Source: Caldilinea sp. CFX5 (GTDB lineage Bacteria; Chloroflexota; Anaerolineae; Caldilineales; Caldilineaceae). Taken from it: a stretch of 64,000 bases of DNA. The notes under the pieces were generated by a model that saw only the letters and a program-made list of their open reading frames with translations, was not told the origin of the DNA and ran no database searches. Both the position numbers and the translations under genes were made by a program. The stretch is taken from assembly GCA_021405325.1 (NCBI GenBank), contig QWII01000006.1:248001-312000 (forward strand). Direction: 5' to 3'. This document shows, piece after piece, positions 51,990 to 60,190 of this stretch (its first letter is position 1; the number at the start of each line of letters is the position of its first letter).

Positions 51990-53323
51990 AGCGACCAATA
52001 CCTTTCCGCCGACCAGACCCCCAACGGCAGAAAGCCGTCTTCCAGCCACTCGCCAAAGCAAAGGGCCGGCGCGCCGCCGGTGATACTGAGCAGCAGCCAT
52101 TGATTTTTGGTGTGTCGGCTCAGGGGCAGCAGCGCCGACTGCTCTTGGCCGAGAAACCAGGCTGTTTTGCCATTGGGCTGCTGGGTGTAGTGTACCGCCA
52201 CATCCGCCAGGAGCAACGGGTAGCGGGTGAGCCACGGATTTTGGGCCACCGCTTGGCGATAGCACGTTAACGCATCGGCTATAGGCAGCGCGCCGGTCAT
52301 CTGTTGGATGGGGGCTACGGTCTTGACCGCGGTGGCGACGGCGCGCAGCGGGGTGCTGGAAGCGTAGTAATAGAGGGTTGCTTCGACTTCGGCGCCGCAG
52401 GACCAGAACGCTTCCAGGCTTTGGCGGTTGCTTTCATGGGCAAAGTTGAGGATGAGCGCATACTGGTTGCCGGTCGTCTGGCGCAACCAGACCCGTTGAC
52501 TAAAAAGCGCCTCTTCTTTTTCTAAACTCACGCTCAAAACCTGCCAGCGGCCCTGCACCGGCTCACCGCTCATTACCTCTTCGCGCGGTTGATACCAACC
52601 GATCAGCGTGCGGACATCTTGTTGGAGCGCCGGCGGTAACGCATCCAACCGCTGGTAGGCAGCGAGAAGAAGAAAGAGTTTCCCAATGGCTTCCGTTAGA
52701 CGTCCTGCCCACCCTTCGCCGGAAGCGACCAGTTGCCCCAGTGTCTGTACTTGTGCTGCCAGCCCAGGCGCTTGGGCGTCGATCAAGCGTGCGGCCATGG
52801 TTTGCCAGAAGCTGTAAGGTTGACTCTGCGCCTCAGCAAAACCGGTGCGCACCAAATCTTTCAACCAGATGGTCAGTTCGGTAATGCCGGCGGCGACCTT
52901 TTCGCTGCGGGCGGCGGTGCGCTTGGCTTGGGCCGCTTCATCGGGGCGGGCGGCTGCTGCGCTATTGGCGTTTTCGGCTTTGGCGGTCTGTCGTTTGGTG
53001 CGACCATCAAGCCAGCTTTGCACCCACGGTGGGGCTGCCGTTGCTTTGGCAAAGGTGTCGGCGCTCTGGCTATAGAGCAAAAAGAGCGCCAGCCCATGTT
53101 TGCAGGGAAATTTGCGGCTGGGGCAGGAACATTTAAACGCCGGTTCGCTGAGGTCAATCGCGGTCTGATAGGGCTTGGCGCCGCTGCCCTGGCATTCACC
53201 CCAGAGTGCTGTTTCGCCTACTCCCAATGTCACCCACTTACGTGGCGTGGTCAATTCCTGTGCCGCCTTAGCCGATGCGGCGTCGGGCGCCAGGGCGATG
53301 ATTTGGTCACGTTGCCATTGCAT
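51986..53323 (-). CDS. SWIM zinc-finger protein
   Basis: 445 residues. The SWIM motif CxCx(n)CxH is FKCSCPSRKFPCKH, with ligands Cys65, Cys67, Cys74 and His76. SWIM fingers bind nucleic acids or proteins. A low-complexity Ala/Lys/Arg stretch (about 105-140) follows, then a helical and beta-rich C-terminal part with no recognised domain. It is the first gene of the SWIM - DUF5691 - MoxR operon, all linked by ATGA overlaps. The ATG at 53323 fits the motif's usual position. Confidence 0.88.
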   Translation of the reverse strand: MQWQRDQIIALAPDAASAKAAQELTTPRKWVTLGVGETALWGECQGSGAKPYQTAIDLSEPAFKCSCPSRKFPCKHGLALFLLYSQSADTFAKATAAPPWVQSWLDGRTKRQTAKAENANSAAAARPDEAAQAKRTAARSEKVAAGITELTIWLKDLVRTGFAEAQSQPYSFWQTMAARLIDAQAPGLAAQVQTLGQLVASGEGWAGRLTEAIGKLFLLLAAYQRLDALPPALQQDVRTLIGWYQPREEVMSGEPVQGRWQVLSVSLEKEEALFSQRVWLRQTTGNQYALILNFAHESNRQSLEAFWSCGAEVEATLYYYASSTPLRAVATAVKTVAPIQQMTGALPIADALTCYRQAVAQNPWLTRYPLLLADVAVHYTQQPNGKTAWFLGQEQSALLPLSRHTKNQWLLLSITGGAPALCFGEWLEDGFLPLGVWSAERYWSL

Positions 53324-53527
53324 GGAAAATAGGGTCCCTCGCTCGTTTATCCACTGATTAGGCTGAACTGCCTCTTATGGTACGCGATTTTCGTCCGAAT
53401 ACCATCCGCCAAATAGCTTACTCCCGGTAAGCGACAGTGGATCGGTAGTGCTTATTATAGCATCAATAGAACGGGTGGTCTACTTACGGTTAACGAGCAA
53501 CAAGCGCACCGACCGCGCGGGGCAACG

Positions 53528-53583
53528 TCCGAACGGCAAGCGTGAGCGAGCCGTTGTCGGCTCGCTCACGCTTGCCGTTCGGA
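53528..53583. repeat. perfect 25-bp inverted repeat with six-base loop
   Basis: Arms 53528-53552 and 53559-53583 (CCGAACGGCAAGCGTGAGCG...) enclose GTTGTC. It lies in the 490-base gap before the S4 gene, in which no other gene is seen. Confidence 0.88.
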
Positions 53584-53661
53584 TGGAACGCTCCTCCACT
53601 TTGAAATGCACCGGCAGGGCGTGATGGTTTGATTTTGGGGGTGATTCGCTCTATACTGATT

Positions 53662-53742
53662 GGAGTTACGCAGTTGACGGGCGCTACCAGAGACCTGTCA
53701 GGTTTCGCAAACCTGACAGGTCTTGTCCAACTGCGTAACTCC
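53662..53742. repeat. nested palindrome flanked by ACTGATTGG repeats
   Basis: Outer arms GGAGTTACGCAGTTG (53662-53676, 53728-53742) enclose an inner 14-bp hairpin (53692-53705, 53709-53722; ACCTGTCAGGTTT). ACTGATTGG occurs on the left edge and twice just to the right (from about 53744 and 53758), as expected for target duplication or local slippage. Confidence 0.88.
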
Positions 53743-53814
53743 TAACTGATTGGACAAAACTGATTGGGCAAATTTAGGACAACGGTCTGTGGCAAGAAGG
53801 CAAGCAGCTTATTT

Positions 53815-54036
53815 ATGAAAGCAAAACAGAACGAAGCAGCGGCGGAAGAGACGATCAAGTTAGACCAATTTCTCAAGCTGGCGCAGGTGGTGGAGAGCGG
53901 CGGGCAGGCGAAACAGTTGATTCAGTCGGGCATGGTTTGGGTCAACGGCATGATCGAAATGCGGCGCGGTCGCAAATTGCGCGCCGGCGATGTCGTAGTG
54001 GTGGATGGCGAAGAGTTGGTGGTTGAAACGGAATAG
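53815..54036 (+). CDS. small S4-domain RNA-binding protein (YbcJ-like)
   Basis: 73 residues from the ATG at 53815. Almost the whole protein is an S4 domain (IKLDQFLKLAQVVESGGQAKQLIQSGMVWVNGMIEMRRGRKLRAGDVVVV). Such single-S4 proteins bind structured RNA, mostly ribosomal RNA. An upstream in-frame ATG at 53764 would add a tail reading through repeat DNA and is less likely. It stands alone. Confidence 0.9.
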   Translation: MKAKQNEAAAEETIKLDQFLKLAQVVESGGQAKQLIQSGMVWVNGMIEMRRGRKLRAGDVVVVDGEELVVETE

Positions 54037-54061
54037 CGGCAGCAATATTTACCTGCCGCTA
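54034..54061. repeat. short hairpin at the end of the S4 gene
   Basis: TAGCGGCAG (54034-54042) and CTGCCGCTA (54053-54061) pair around ten bases and include the stop codon. No U-run follows. Confidence 0.5.
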
Positions 54062-54114
54062 CCCAATGATTACAACTATTAGTTTGCCAATGTCATATGC
54101 GCAGTTGAGCCACC

Positions 54115-54200
54115 GCCAGACCTCCGCGCCCACGGGGCACCCGTGGTCAGGAAAGCTTGCGACTACCGCACTGTCTTTGACCACTTCGCGGAGGTCTGGC
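54115..54200. repeat. nested hairpin between S4 and DUF1385 genes
   Basis: Outer 14-bp arms GCCAGACCTCCGCG (54115-54128, 54187-54200) surround an inner CCACGGG-GCA-CCCGTGG hairpin (54130-54146). It lies between convergent genes and may stop transcription. Confidence 0.75.
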
Positions 54201-54220
54201 TGAAATGTGACATGGTCAAG

Positions 54221-55192
54221 TTACGAACCAGCCGGGGTCGGCGCCGGTGTTAATCCTTCCTGCAAAACTGGCGCCGGCGTCGCACGCACCTGGATGCCAT
54301 CGGCGGCCAAGACGGGTTCCAGGGCGTGAATGGCGCATTCCACCATTTGATCGTCCGGCTCGCGCGTGGTCAGCTTTTGCAGCAGCAGCCCCGGCGTAAT
54401 CAGGGCGCGCATGAGTGGATTCTTATCATGGGCGGCGCTAAAGCGAATGATCTCATAGGCAATGGCGGCGACAAAAGGCACTAGCAGCAAGCGGGTGATA
54501 AAGCGCAACAGCAGCGCCAGCCAACCCGGCTCGACGTTGGCAAAGGTGAGCGGCGCAAAGAGGATGATGCTGATGACCAGCACATAAAGCAGGAAGCTGG
54601 TGCCGCAGCGAGTGTGTTGCACGCTAAACTTCTGCACCTCAGCGACGGTCAAGGGAGCGCCGGCTTCGTAGGCGTTGATGGTCTTATGTTCGGCGCCATG
54701 ATAGCCAAAGACACGGCCGATTTCGGGAATGCGTCCGATAGCCCACAAGTAGGCCACAAAGAGCAACAGGCGGATCACCCCTTCCAACACGGCATCGACA
54801 AAGGGGTGCTCATGAATCGCCATTGCCAAAAAGCGGCTGGCAAGCGTGGGCAGCAAAAAGAAGAGACCAATGGCAAAGGCCAGACTGCCGGCAATCGTCG
54901 TCCAGGCGACCGGGCCGGAGAATTCGACCTTCTCCTTGCCCTCTTCCTGGGCGGAGACTTCGGCGCTCCAAAAGAGGGCGCGCATCCCCAAGCCCAGCGC
55001 ATCCCATAGCAAGGCTAACCCGCGCACAAAGGGCCATTGCCCCCAGCGGCTGGTATAGATTTTGGCCTTGAGCGGCTCTTCATGTAACACGATTTCGCCC
55101 TGCGGGTTGCGCACGGCCACGGCCATGCTTTTACGCCCCCGCATCATCACCCCTTCGATCACGGCTTGACCGCCGTAGTATTGTTTGCTCAT
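54221..55192 (-). CDS. DUF1385 membrane protein (YqhQ-like)
   Basis: 323 residues. The family start [31 protein letters not shown] is clear, as is the [15 protein letters not shown] motif in the second half and [16 protein letters not shown] near the C-terminus. Four or five membrane helices are predicted between 90 and 240. The family is common in Chloroflexota, Firmicutes and Thermus; its function is unknown, though it is often near prfA/rpmE. The last 25 residues are Pro/Ala-rich. Confidence 0.92.
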   Translation of the reverse strand: MSKQYYGGQAVIEGVMMRGRKSMAVAVRNPQGEIVLHEEPLKAKIYTSRWGQWPFVRGLALLWDALGLGMRALFWSAEVSAQEEGKEKVEFSGPVAWTTIAGSLAFAIGLFFLLPTLASRFLAMAIHEHPFVDAVLEGVIRLLLFVAYLWAIGRIPEIGRVFGYHGAEHKTINAYEAGAPLTVAEVQKFSVQHTRCGTSFLLYVLVISIILFAPLTFANVEPGWLALLLRFITRLLLVPFVAAIAYEIIRFSAAHDKNPLMRALITPGLLLQKLTTREPDDQMVECAIHALEPVLAADGIQVRATPAPVLQEGLTPAPTPAGS

Positions 55193-55493
55193 AGAATTTC
55201 ATTGTAACATTGGCCCAACGAGCGGTCAAAAGCTTGTGTCAGGATTCCCAATATTTCTGTGTAAATTTCTGTGTAATTGGGGTTGGCAGGGTTGTCACTA
55301 CGTAATTCGCTTGACGTGAAAAGTCCAAATGTTGCAATTTCGTTGGGAAAGTGTAAGCTGATTGTAAATAGGCGGAATGCGCGTCATGCCCTATAATACT
55401 TGCTAAAATACGGTCTACCGACAAAAATGGGGTATACTTTGCATATTGTCGTTACCGTTCGGCTCGAAAATGGGATCGAAAAAGAAAAAACTT
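55193..55493. other. divergent intergenic region before cysD
   Basis: No gene is seen. A tandem 12-mer ATTTCTGTGTAA occupies 55253-55276. Two -10-like boxes face cysD, TATAAT (55392-55397) and TATACT (55433-55438), neither with a convincing -35. The TATACT box lies 56 bases before the preferred cysD start. Confidence 0.5.
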
Positions 55494-56399
55494 ATGTCAT
55501 CTTATATCCGGACACACTTGAAGCAGTTAGAAGCAGAGGCAATCTACGTTATTCGCGAGGTTGCCGCTCAGTTTGAACGTCCTGTCCTGCTCTTTTCCGG
55601 CGGCAAAGACTCGATTGTCCTGTCGCACCTGGCCTACCGGGCCTTTTACCCGGGCCGCATTCCCTTTCCGCTCATGCACATTGACACCGGTCACAACTTT
55701 CAGGAAGCGCTCGATTTCCGTGATGATTTGGGGCGCAAGCTCAATGTCCAGATCATTGTGCGCTATGTGCAGGACTCCATCGACCAGGGGCGCGCCGTGG
55801 AAGAGAGCGGCCCCAACCCTAGTCGCAACGGCTTGCAGACCATCACCTTGCTCGATGCTCTGGCCGAATTGAAGTTTGAAGCGGCCATGGGCGGCGCCCG
55901 GCGTGACGAAGAAAAGGCGCGTGCCAAAGAGCGCTTCTTCTCCCATCGCGATGCCTTCGGCCAGTGGGATCCCAAAAACCAACGGCCTGAACTCTGGTCG
56001 CTCTACAACGGGCGCAAAAACCCCAACGAACATTTCCGCGTCTTTCCCATCAGCAACTGGACAGAGATGGACATCTGGCAGTATGTCAAGTTGCACAACA
56101 TTGATCTCCCCTCGCTCTACTTCGCCCACCATCGCGACATCATCCACCGCGATGGTATGATGCTGGCCGCCTCCGAGGTGGTCAAGCCGATGAAAAACGA
56201 AAAGATGGAGCGCCGCTTGGTGCGTTTCCGCACGGTGGGCGATATGACCTGCACCGGCGCGGTCGAGTCAGCGGCCAGCACGCTGGATGAAATCATTCAG
56301 GAAGTGGCCGCCGCCCGCGTTACCGAACGCGGTGGCCGCGCTGATGACAAACGCTCCGAGGCCGCGATGGAAGATCGCAAACGCCAGGGCTACTTCTAG
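55494..56399 (+). CDS. cysD: sulfate adenylyltransferase subunit 2
   Basis: 301 residues from the ATG at 55494, matching the usual CysD length; starts at 55446 or 55470 would add a Lys-rich tail. The PAPS-reductase-like fold shows the PP-loop LLFSGGKDSIVLSHLA, HIDTGHNFQEAL, GGARRDEEKARAKERFFSHRD and SNWTEMDIWQYV. With CysN it makes adenosine 5'-phosphosulfate from ATP and sulfate. The fused cysNC follows 32 bases later. Confidence 0.96.
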   Translation: MSSYIRTHLKQLEAEAIYVIREVAAQFERPVLLFSGGKDSIVLSHLAYRAFYPGRIPFPLMHIDTGHNFQEALDFRDDLGRKLNVQIIVRYVQDSIDQGRAVEESGPNPSRNGLQTITLLDALAELKFEAAMGGARRDEEKARAKERFFSHRDAFGQWDPKNQRPELWSLYNGRKNPNEHFRVFPISNWTEMDIWQYVKLHNIDLPSLYFAHHRDIIHRDGMMLAASEVVKPMKNEKMERRLVRFRTVGDMTCTGAVESAASTLDEIIQEVAAARVTERGGRADDKRSEAAMEDRKRQGYF

Positions 56400-56431
56400 A
56401 GTTTGATGAAAACTAAAGGGACAAGAACGCA

Positions 56432-58432
56432 ATGATTACGGAACAGATGACTGCGCAGCCGTATCTCAATGGGGCGGTTGTTGATCGCGCCGACGCCGAC
56501 GCCGAACTGGGCGCCCAACCCAATCTGCACATGGCGAGTGATGCTTACTTGGCAATGGATATGTTGCGCTTTACCACGGCCGGCAGTGTGGATGACGGCA
56601 AAAGCACCTTGATTGGCCGTCTCTTATATGACAGCAAAGCCATTTTTGAAGACCAATTGGAAGCGGTGGAGCGGGCCAGCCGCCAACGGGGCGACGCCTA
56701 CGTCGATCTCGCCCTGCTCACCGACGGTCTGCGCGCCGAACGGGAACAGGGCATCACCATTGACGTGGCCTACCGCTACTTTGCCACGCCTAAACGCAAA
56801 TTTATTATTGCCGACACGCCCGGTCACATTCAATATACGCGCAACATGGTCACCGGCGCCTCAACGGCTGAACTGGCAATTATTTTGATCGATGCCCGTA
56901 AAGGGGTGTTGACCCAATCCAAGCGCCACGGCTTTATCGCCTCGCTGCTTCAGATTCCTCATATTCTGGTGGCGGTCAACAAGATGGATCTGGTTGACTA
57001 CAGCCAGGAAGTCTACGAGCGCATTGTGGCCGAGTATACCGATTTTGCCGCCAAGCTCTCGATCCAGGATTTGACCTTTATTCCTATCTCAGCGCTGGTA
57101 GGTGACAATGTCGTCCACAAGACCGATCGGATGCCCTGGTACGAAGGCCCCAGCCTGTTGCACCACCTGGAAAATGTCAATGTCGGCGCCAGCCACAACC
57201 TGGTCGATTTCCGCTTCCCGGTGCAGACGGTGATCCGGCCCCATCAGGACTATCGCGGCTTTGCCGGCCAGATTGCCTCCGGCAGTATTTCGCCGGGCGA
57301 AGAGATTGTTGTGCTGCCGTCGGGCAAAACCAGCCGCATCAAAGCGGTGGTGACCTATGAAGGCGAACAGGCGGAAGCCATTGCCGGCGATTCAGTGACC
57401 CTGACCCTGGAGGATGAGATCGACATTAGCCGTGGCGATATGATTGTGCGCCGCAACAATCTGCCCCATGTGGACAATCAACTGGAATGCACCATCTGCT
57501 GGATGAGTGAAGAGCCATTCAACCCTAGCACCTCGTATGTGCTGCAACATACGACCCGTCGGGTGCGCGCCTTTATCAATGAGATCAACTATCGCATTGA
57601 TGTCGATACGCTCCACCGCGAAGAGACCGACACGTTACGCTTGAATGAGATCGGGCGGGTGAAGGTTACGACAACCCAGCCGCTCTTCTTTGACAGCTAC
57701 CGCCTCAACCGGGCGACCGGCAACTTTATCTTGATCGACCCGGCCAGTAACACCACGGTGGCCGCCGGCATGATTCGCCGGCGCGCCCGCACGTTGGAAG
57801 AAGTACTACCCAAACAACTAGAGCGCCCGACCTCCACCAATGTCGTCTGGGAGAGCAGCCAGATCACCCGTGATACGCGTGAGAAACAGAACGGTCATCG
57901 TGCGGCGGTGCTCTGGTTCACCGGGTTGTCCGGGTCGGGCAAATCGACGGTGGCGCGCCAACTGGAACGGCGCCTTTTTGCCTTGGGTTGCCGCACCTTC
58001 TACCTGGATGGCGACAATGTGCGCCACGGTCTCAATGGCGACTTGGGTTTCTCCGATGCCGACCGCAAGGAGAATATCCGCCGTGTGGCCGAGGTGGCGA
58101 AACTGAGCTTTGAGCATGGCAACCTGACCATCTGCACCTTTATTTCGCCCTTTGCCGCTGATCGCAACTTTGCCCGTTCGCTGTTGCCGACGGGGCGCTT
58201 TGTCGAAGTCTTTGTCAAATGTGATATTGAAGTGTGCAAACGGCGTGATCCCAAAGGTCTTTATGCCCGTGCCTTGCGCGGCGAAATCCCTGAATTCACC
58301 GGCGTCACCTCGCCCTATGAGGAACCGCAACAACCGGAACTGATGGTCGAAACCGACCTGCGCAGCGCTGATGAGTTGGTGGAAGAGATTTTGGCTTACC
58401 TGATCCGGCAGGGCATTGTGGCTGAATCCTAA
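56432..58432 (+). CDS. cysNC: bifunctional sulfate adenylyltransferase GTPase subunit / APS kinase
   Basis: 666 residues. The CysN part (about 40-460) is an EF-Tu-like GTPase with GSVDDGKSTLIGRLLYDSK, the switch DVAYRYFATP, DTPGH and NKMD, plus beta-barrel domains. The CysC part (about 485-660) has the P-loop GLSGSGKSTVARQLE, DGDNVRHGLNGDLGFS and FISPF. Together with CysD it forms activated sulfate (PAPS). This NodQ-like fusion is typical where sulfate is used for assimilation or for sulfated polysaccharides; the polysaccharide genes just downstream make the latter possible. Confidence 0.96.
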   Translation: MITEQMTAQPYLNGAVVDRADADAELGAQPNLHMASDAYLAMDMLRFTTAGSVDDGKSTLIGRLLYDSKAIFEDQLEAVERASRQRGDAYVDLALLTDGLRAEREQGITIDVAYRYFATPKRKFIIADTPGHIQYTRNMVTGASTAELAIILIDARKGVLTQSKRHGFIASLLQIPHILVAVNKMDLVDYSQEVYERIVAEYTDFAAKLSIQDLTFIPISALVGDNVVHKTDRMPWYEGPSLLHHLENVNVGASHNLVDFRFPVQTVIRPHQDYRGFAGQIASGSISPGEEIVVLPSGKTSRIKAVVTYEGEQAEAIAGDSVTLTLEDEIDISRGDMIVRRNNLPHVDNQLECTICWMSEEPFNPSTSYVLQHTTRRVRAFINEINYRIDVDTLHREETDTLRLNEIGRVKVTTTQPLFFDSYRLNRATGNFILIDPASNTTVAAGMIRRRARTLEEVLPKQLERPTSTNVVWESSQITRDTREKQNGHRAAVLWFTGLSGSGKSTVARQLERRLFALGCRTFYLDGDNVRHGLNGDLGFSDADRKENIRRVAEVAKLSFEHGNLTICTFISPFAADRNFARSLLPTGRFVEVFVKCDIEVCKRRDPKGLYARALRGEIPEFTGVTSPYEEPQQPELMVETDLRSADELVEEILAYLIRQGIVAES

Positions 58433-58437
58433 CCTTA

Positions 58438-58506
58438 GGCGATTAAGCGATTGAGAGATTGAGTTTTGTAATCGCTTAATCGCTTAATCACTCAATCGCT
58501 TTTTTG
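58438..58506 (+). terminator. tandem-word hairpin with U-run (word GCGATTAA)
   Basis: The left arm GCGATTAAGCGATTGAGAGA (from 58439) pairs with AATCGCTTAATCGC...ACTCAATCGC, ending at 58499, and six T follow (58500-58505). It behaves as a rho-independent terminator for cysDNC but is built like the other word hairpins. Confidence 0.75.
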
Positions 58507-58568
58507 AAAAGTAGATAACAACTGATAGCTTTTAACCCCATGCGTATGATAATCCCTGTGAGGTGCGA

Positions 58569-59927
58569 ATGAAAGAGACCCTTATTTCCAAATTCCAAGC
58601 GCGTGATGCCCAGGTGGCGGTCATCGGCTTAGGCTATGTCGGCTTGCCGCTGGCGCTGAACTTCGCTAAGGCCGGCTACCAGGTAGTCGGTATCGATCTG
58701 GACCAACGCAAGGTCGATGCCATCAACAACGGTCAATCCTATATCGGCGATGTGACGCCGGCTGAGTTGGCGCCTTATGTCCAAACTGCCGTTGTTGGTC
58801 CGCGCGCCGGTGAACGGCAACTGGCAATGGCGACGCGCCCAGTGGCGCCGGCCACGCAACTGGCCCAGGGTTCGCTCCGGGCCACCACCGATTACGCCGC
58901 GCTGGCGGACTGTGATGCGGTCTCGATCTGTGTACCAACACCCCTGAACAAAACCGGCGACCCCGACATCTCTTATATTGCCTCCGCCACCGAACAGATT
59001 GCCCGCTATCTCCACCCCGGCATGGTGATTGTGCTGGAATCCACCACCTATCCGGGCACCACGACGGAAGTGATCCTGCCCCGCCTGGTGGAGTCCCAAC
59101 CGGCGTTGCGCGTGGGGGAAGATTTCTTCTTGGCCTTCTCCCCCGAACGGATCGACCCCGGTCGCACCGACTGGATGACCCACAACACCCCCAAGGTGAT
59201 CGGCGGCGTCACGCCGGCCTGTACCGCGGTGGTGACGGCTTATTATGGGCAAGCGATCCAGACGTTGGTGCCGGTCTCCTCGCCCGATGCGGCGGAGATG
59301 GTCAAACTCTTTGAGAACACCTTCCGCTCGGTCAACATTGGGCTGGCGAATGAGATGTTGCTCATGTGTGACAAACTGGGGCTGGACGCTTGGGAAGTGC
59401 TCAACGCTGCCGCCACCAAGCCCTTTGGCTTTATGAAATTCACCCCCGGCCCCGGCCTGGGCGGCCACTGTATTCCGATTGACCCGCTCTACCTCTCGTG
59501 GAAGCTGCGCACGCTGGCCTACAATGCGCGTTTCATCGAGCTAGCCAGCGAAATCAACACCAGTATGCCCCGCTACTGGGTGCAAAAGGTGCAGGATTCG
59601 CTCAACGACGCCGGGCGCGCCGTCAAGAATAGCCGGATCCTGGTGCTGGGGGTGGCCTATAAGAAGAATGTCAACGACATGCGCGAGTCGCCGGCCTTGG
59701 ACATCATCCATCTGCTCGAAGAAAAGGGCGCCCATGTCTATTACCATGACCCCCATGTCCCCTCCTTCCAACACGAAGGCATGGAGATGGTGAGCGTCAC
59801 CGATCTCGATGTGGCGCTGCGCATGGTCGATTGCGTCGTCATCGCCACCGATCACGACGCCTACCAGTGGGACGAGGTGGCGCGTAAGGCAGCGTTGGTG
59901 GTCGATACCCGGCATGTGTTCGGCTAG
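58569..59927 (+). CDS. wecC: UDP-N-acetyl-D-mannosamine dehydrogenase-like nucleotide-sugar dehydrogenase
   Basis: 452 residues from the ATG at 58569 (GAGGTG upstream). The N-terminal NAD site is VIGLGYVGLPLALNFAKAG, the linking helix EMVKLFENTFRSVNI, and the catalytic Cys lies in GPGLGGHCIPIDP. The C-terminal domain has VLGVAYKKNVNDMRESPA. It oxidises the C6 of a UDP-HexNAc to the uronic acid in two NAD steps. The UDP-GlcNAc 2-epimerase two genes on supports UDP-ManNAcA as product, but GlcNAc- or GalNAc-specific relatives are similar. Confidence 0.9.
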   Translation: MKETLISKFQARDAQVAVIGLGYVGLPLALNFAKAGYQVVGIDLDQRKVDAINNGQSYIGDVTPAELAPYVQTAVVGPRAGERQLAMATRPVAPATQLAQGSLRATTDYAALADCDAVSICVPTPLNKTGDPDISYIASATEQIARYLHPGMVIVLESTTYPGTTTEVILPRLVESQPALRVGEDFFLAFSPERIDPGRTDWMTHNTPKVIGGVTPACTAVVTAYYGQAIQTLVPVSSPDAAEMVKLFENTFRSVNIGLANEMLLMCDKLGLDAWEVLNAAATKPFGFMKFTPGPGLGGHCIPIDPLYLSWKLRTLAYNARFIELASEINTSMPRYWVQKVQDSLNDAGRAVKNSRILVLGVAYKKNVNDMRESPALDIIHLLEEKGAHVYYHDPHVPSFQHEGMEMVSVTDLDVALRMVDCVVIATDHDAYQWDEVARKAALVVDTRHVFG

Positions 59928-59973
59928 ACCGGTAATGCCACAACCACGTTAATCGCATATTGTGCTAGATCGA

Positions 59974-60004
59974 AAGGCTGTTCAACGCGTGTGAACAGCC
60001 TTTT
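59974..60004 (+). terminator. rho-independent terminator
   Basis: An 11-bp perfect stem (AAGGCTGTTCA, 59974-59984 with 59992-60002) with a seven-base loop is followed by TTTTCTGTTT. Confidence 0.9.
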
Positions 60005-60028
60005 CTGTTTCACCGCTTCGTGAAAAAG

Positions 60029-60058
60029 TTGACGAACCGCTAGCCGATTGTGTATGCT
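60029..60058 (+). promoter_or_regulatory. promoter candidate for the Wzz-like gene
   Basis: TTGACG (60029-60034) and TATGCT (60053-60058) are 18 bases apart, after the terminator and about 130 bases before the start codon. Confidence 0.45.
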
Positions 60059-60190
60059 TATTTACCTTGTTGGAAATGACTTTGCTGCGGATAACTTGTC
60101 GCTGGGTGTGTCTGGTTTACAACTCTGCGTAACCAAGTGCACTGACTGTGCGTATGATCCACAGTATCGCGACAATGAAGGAATTTGTTG

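Noticed and set aside
55392..55438. Full sigma-70 promoter for cysD
   Set aside because: The -10-like boxes are good but no -35 is found at 16-18 bases, so only the boxes are noted.
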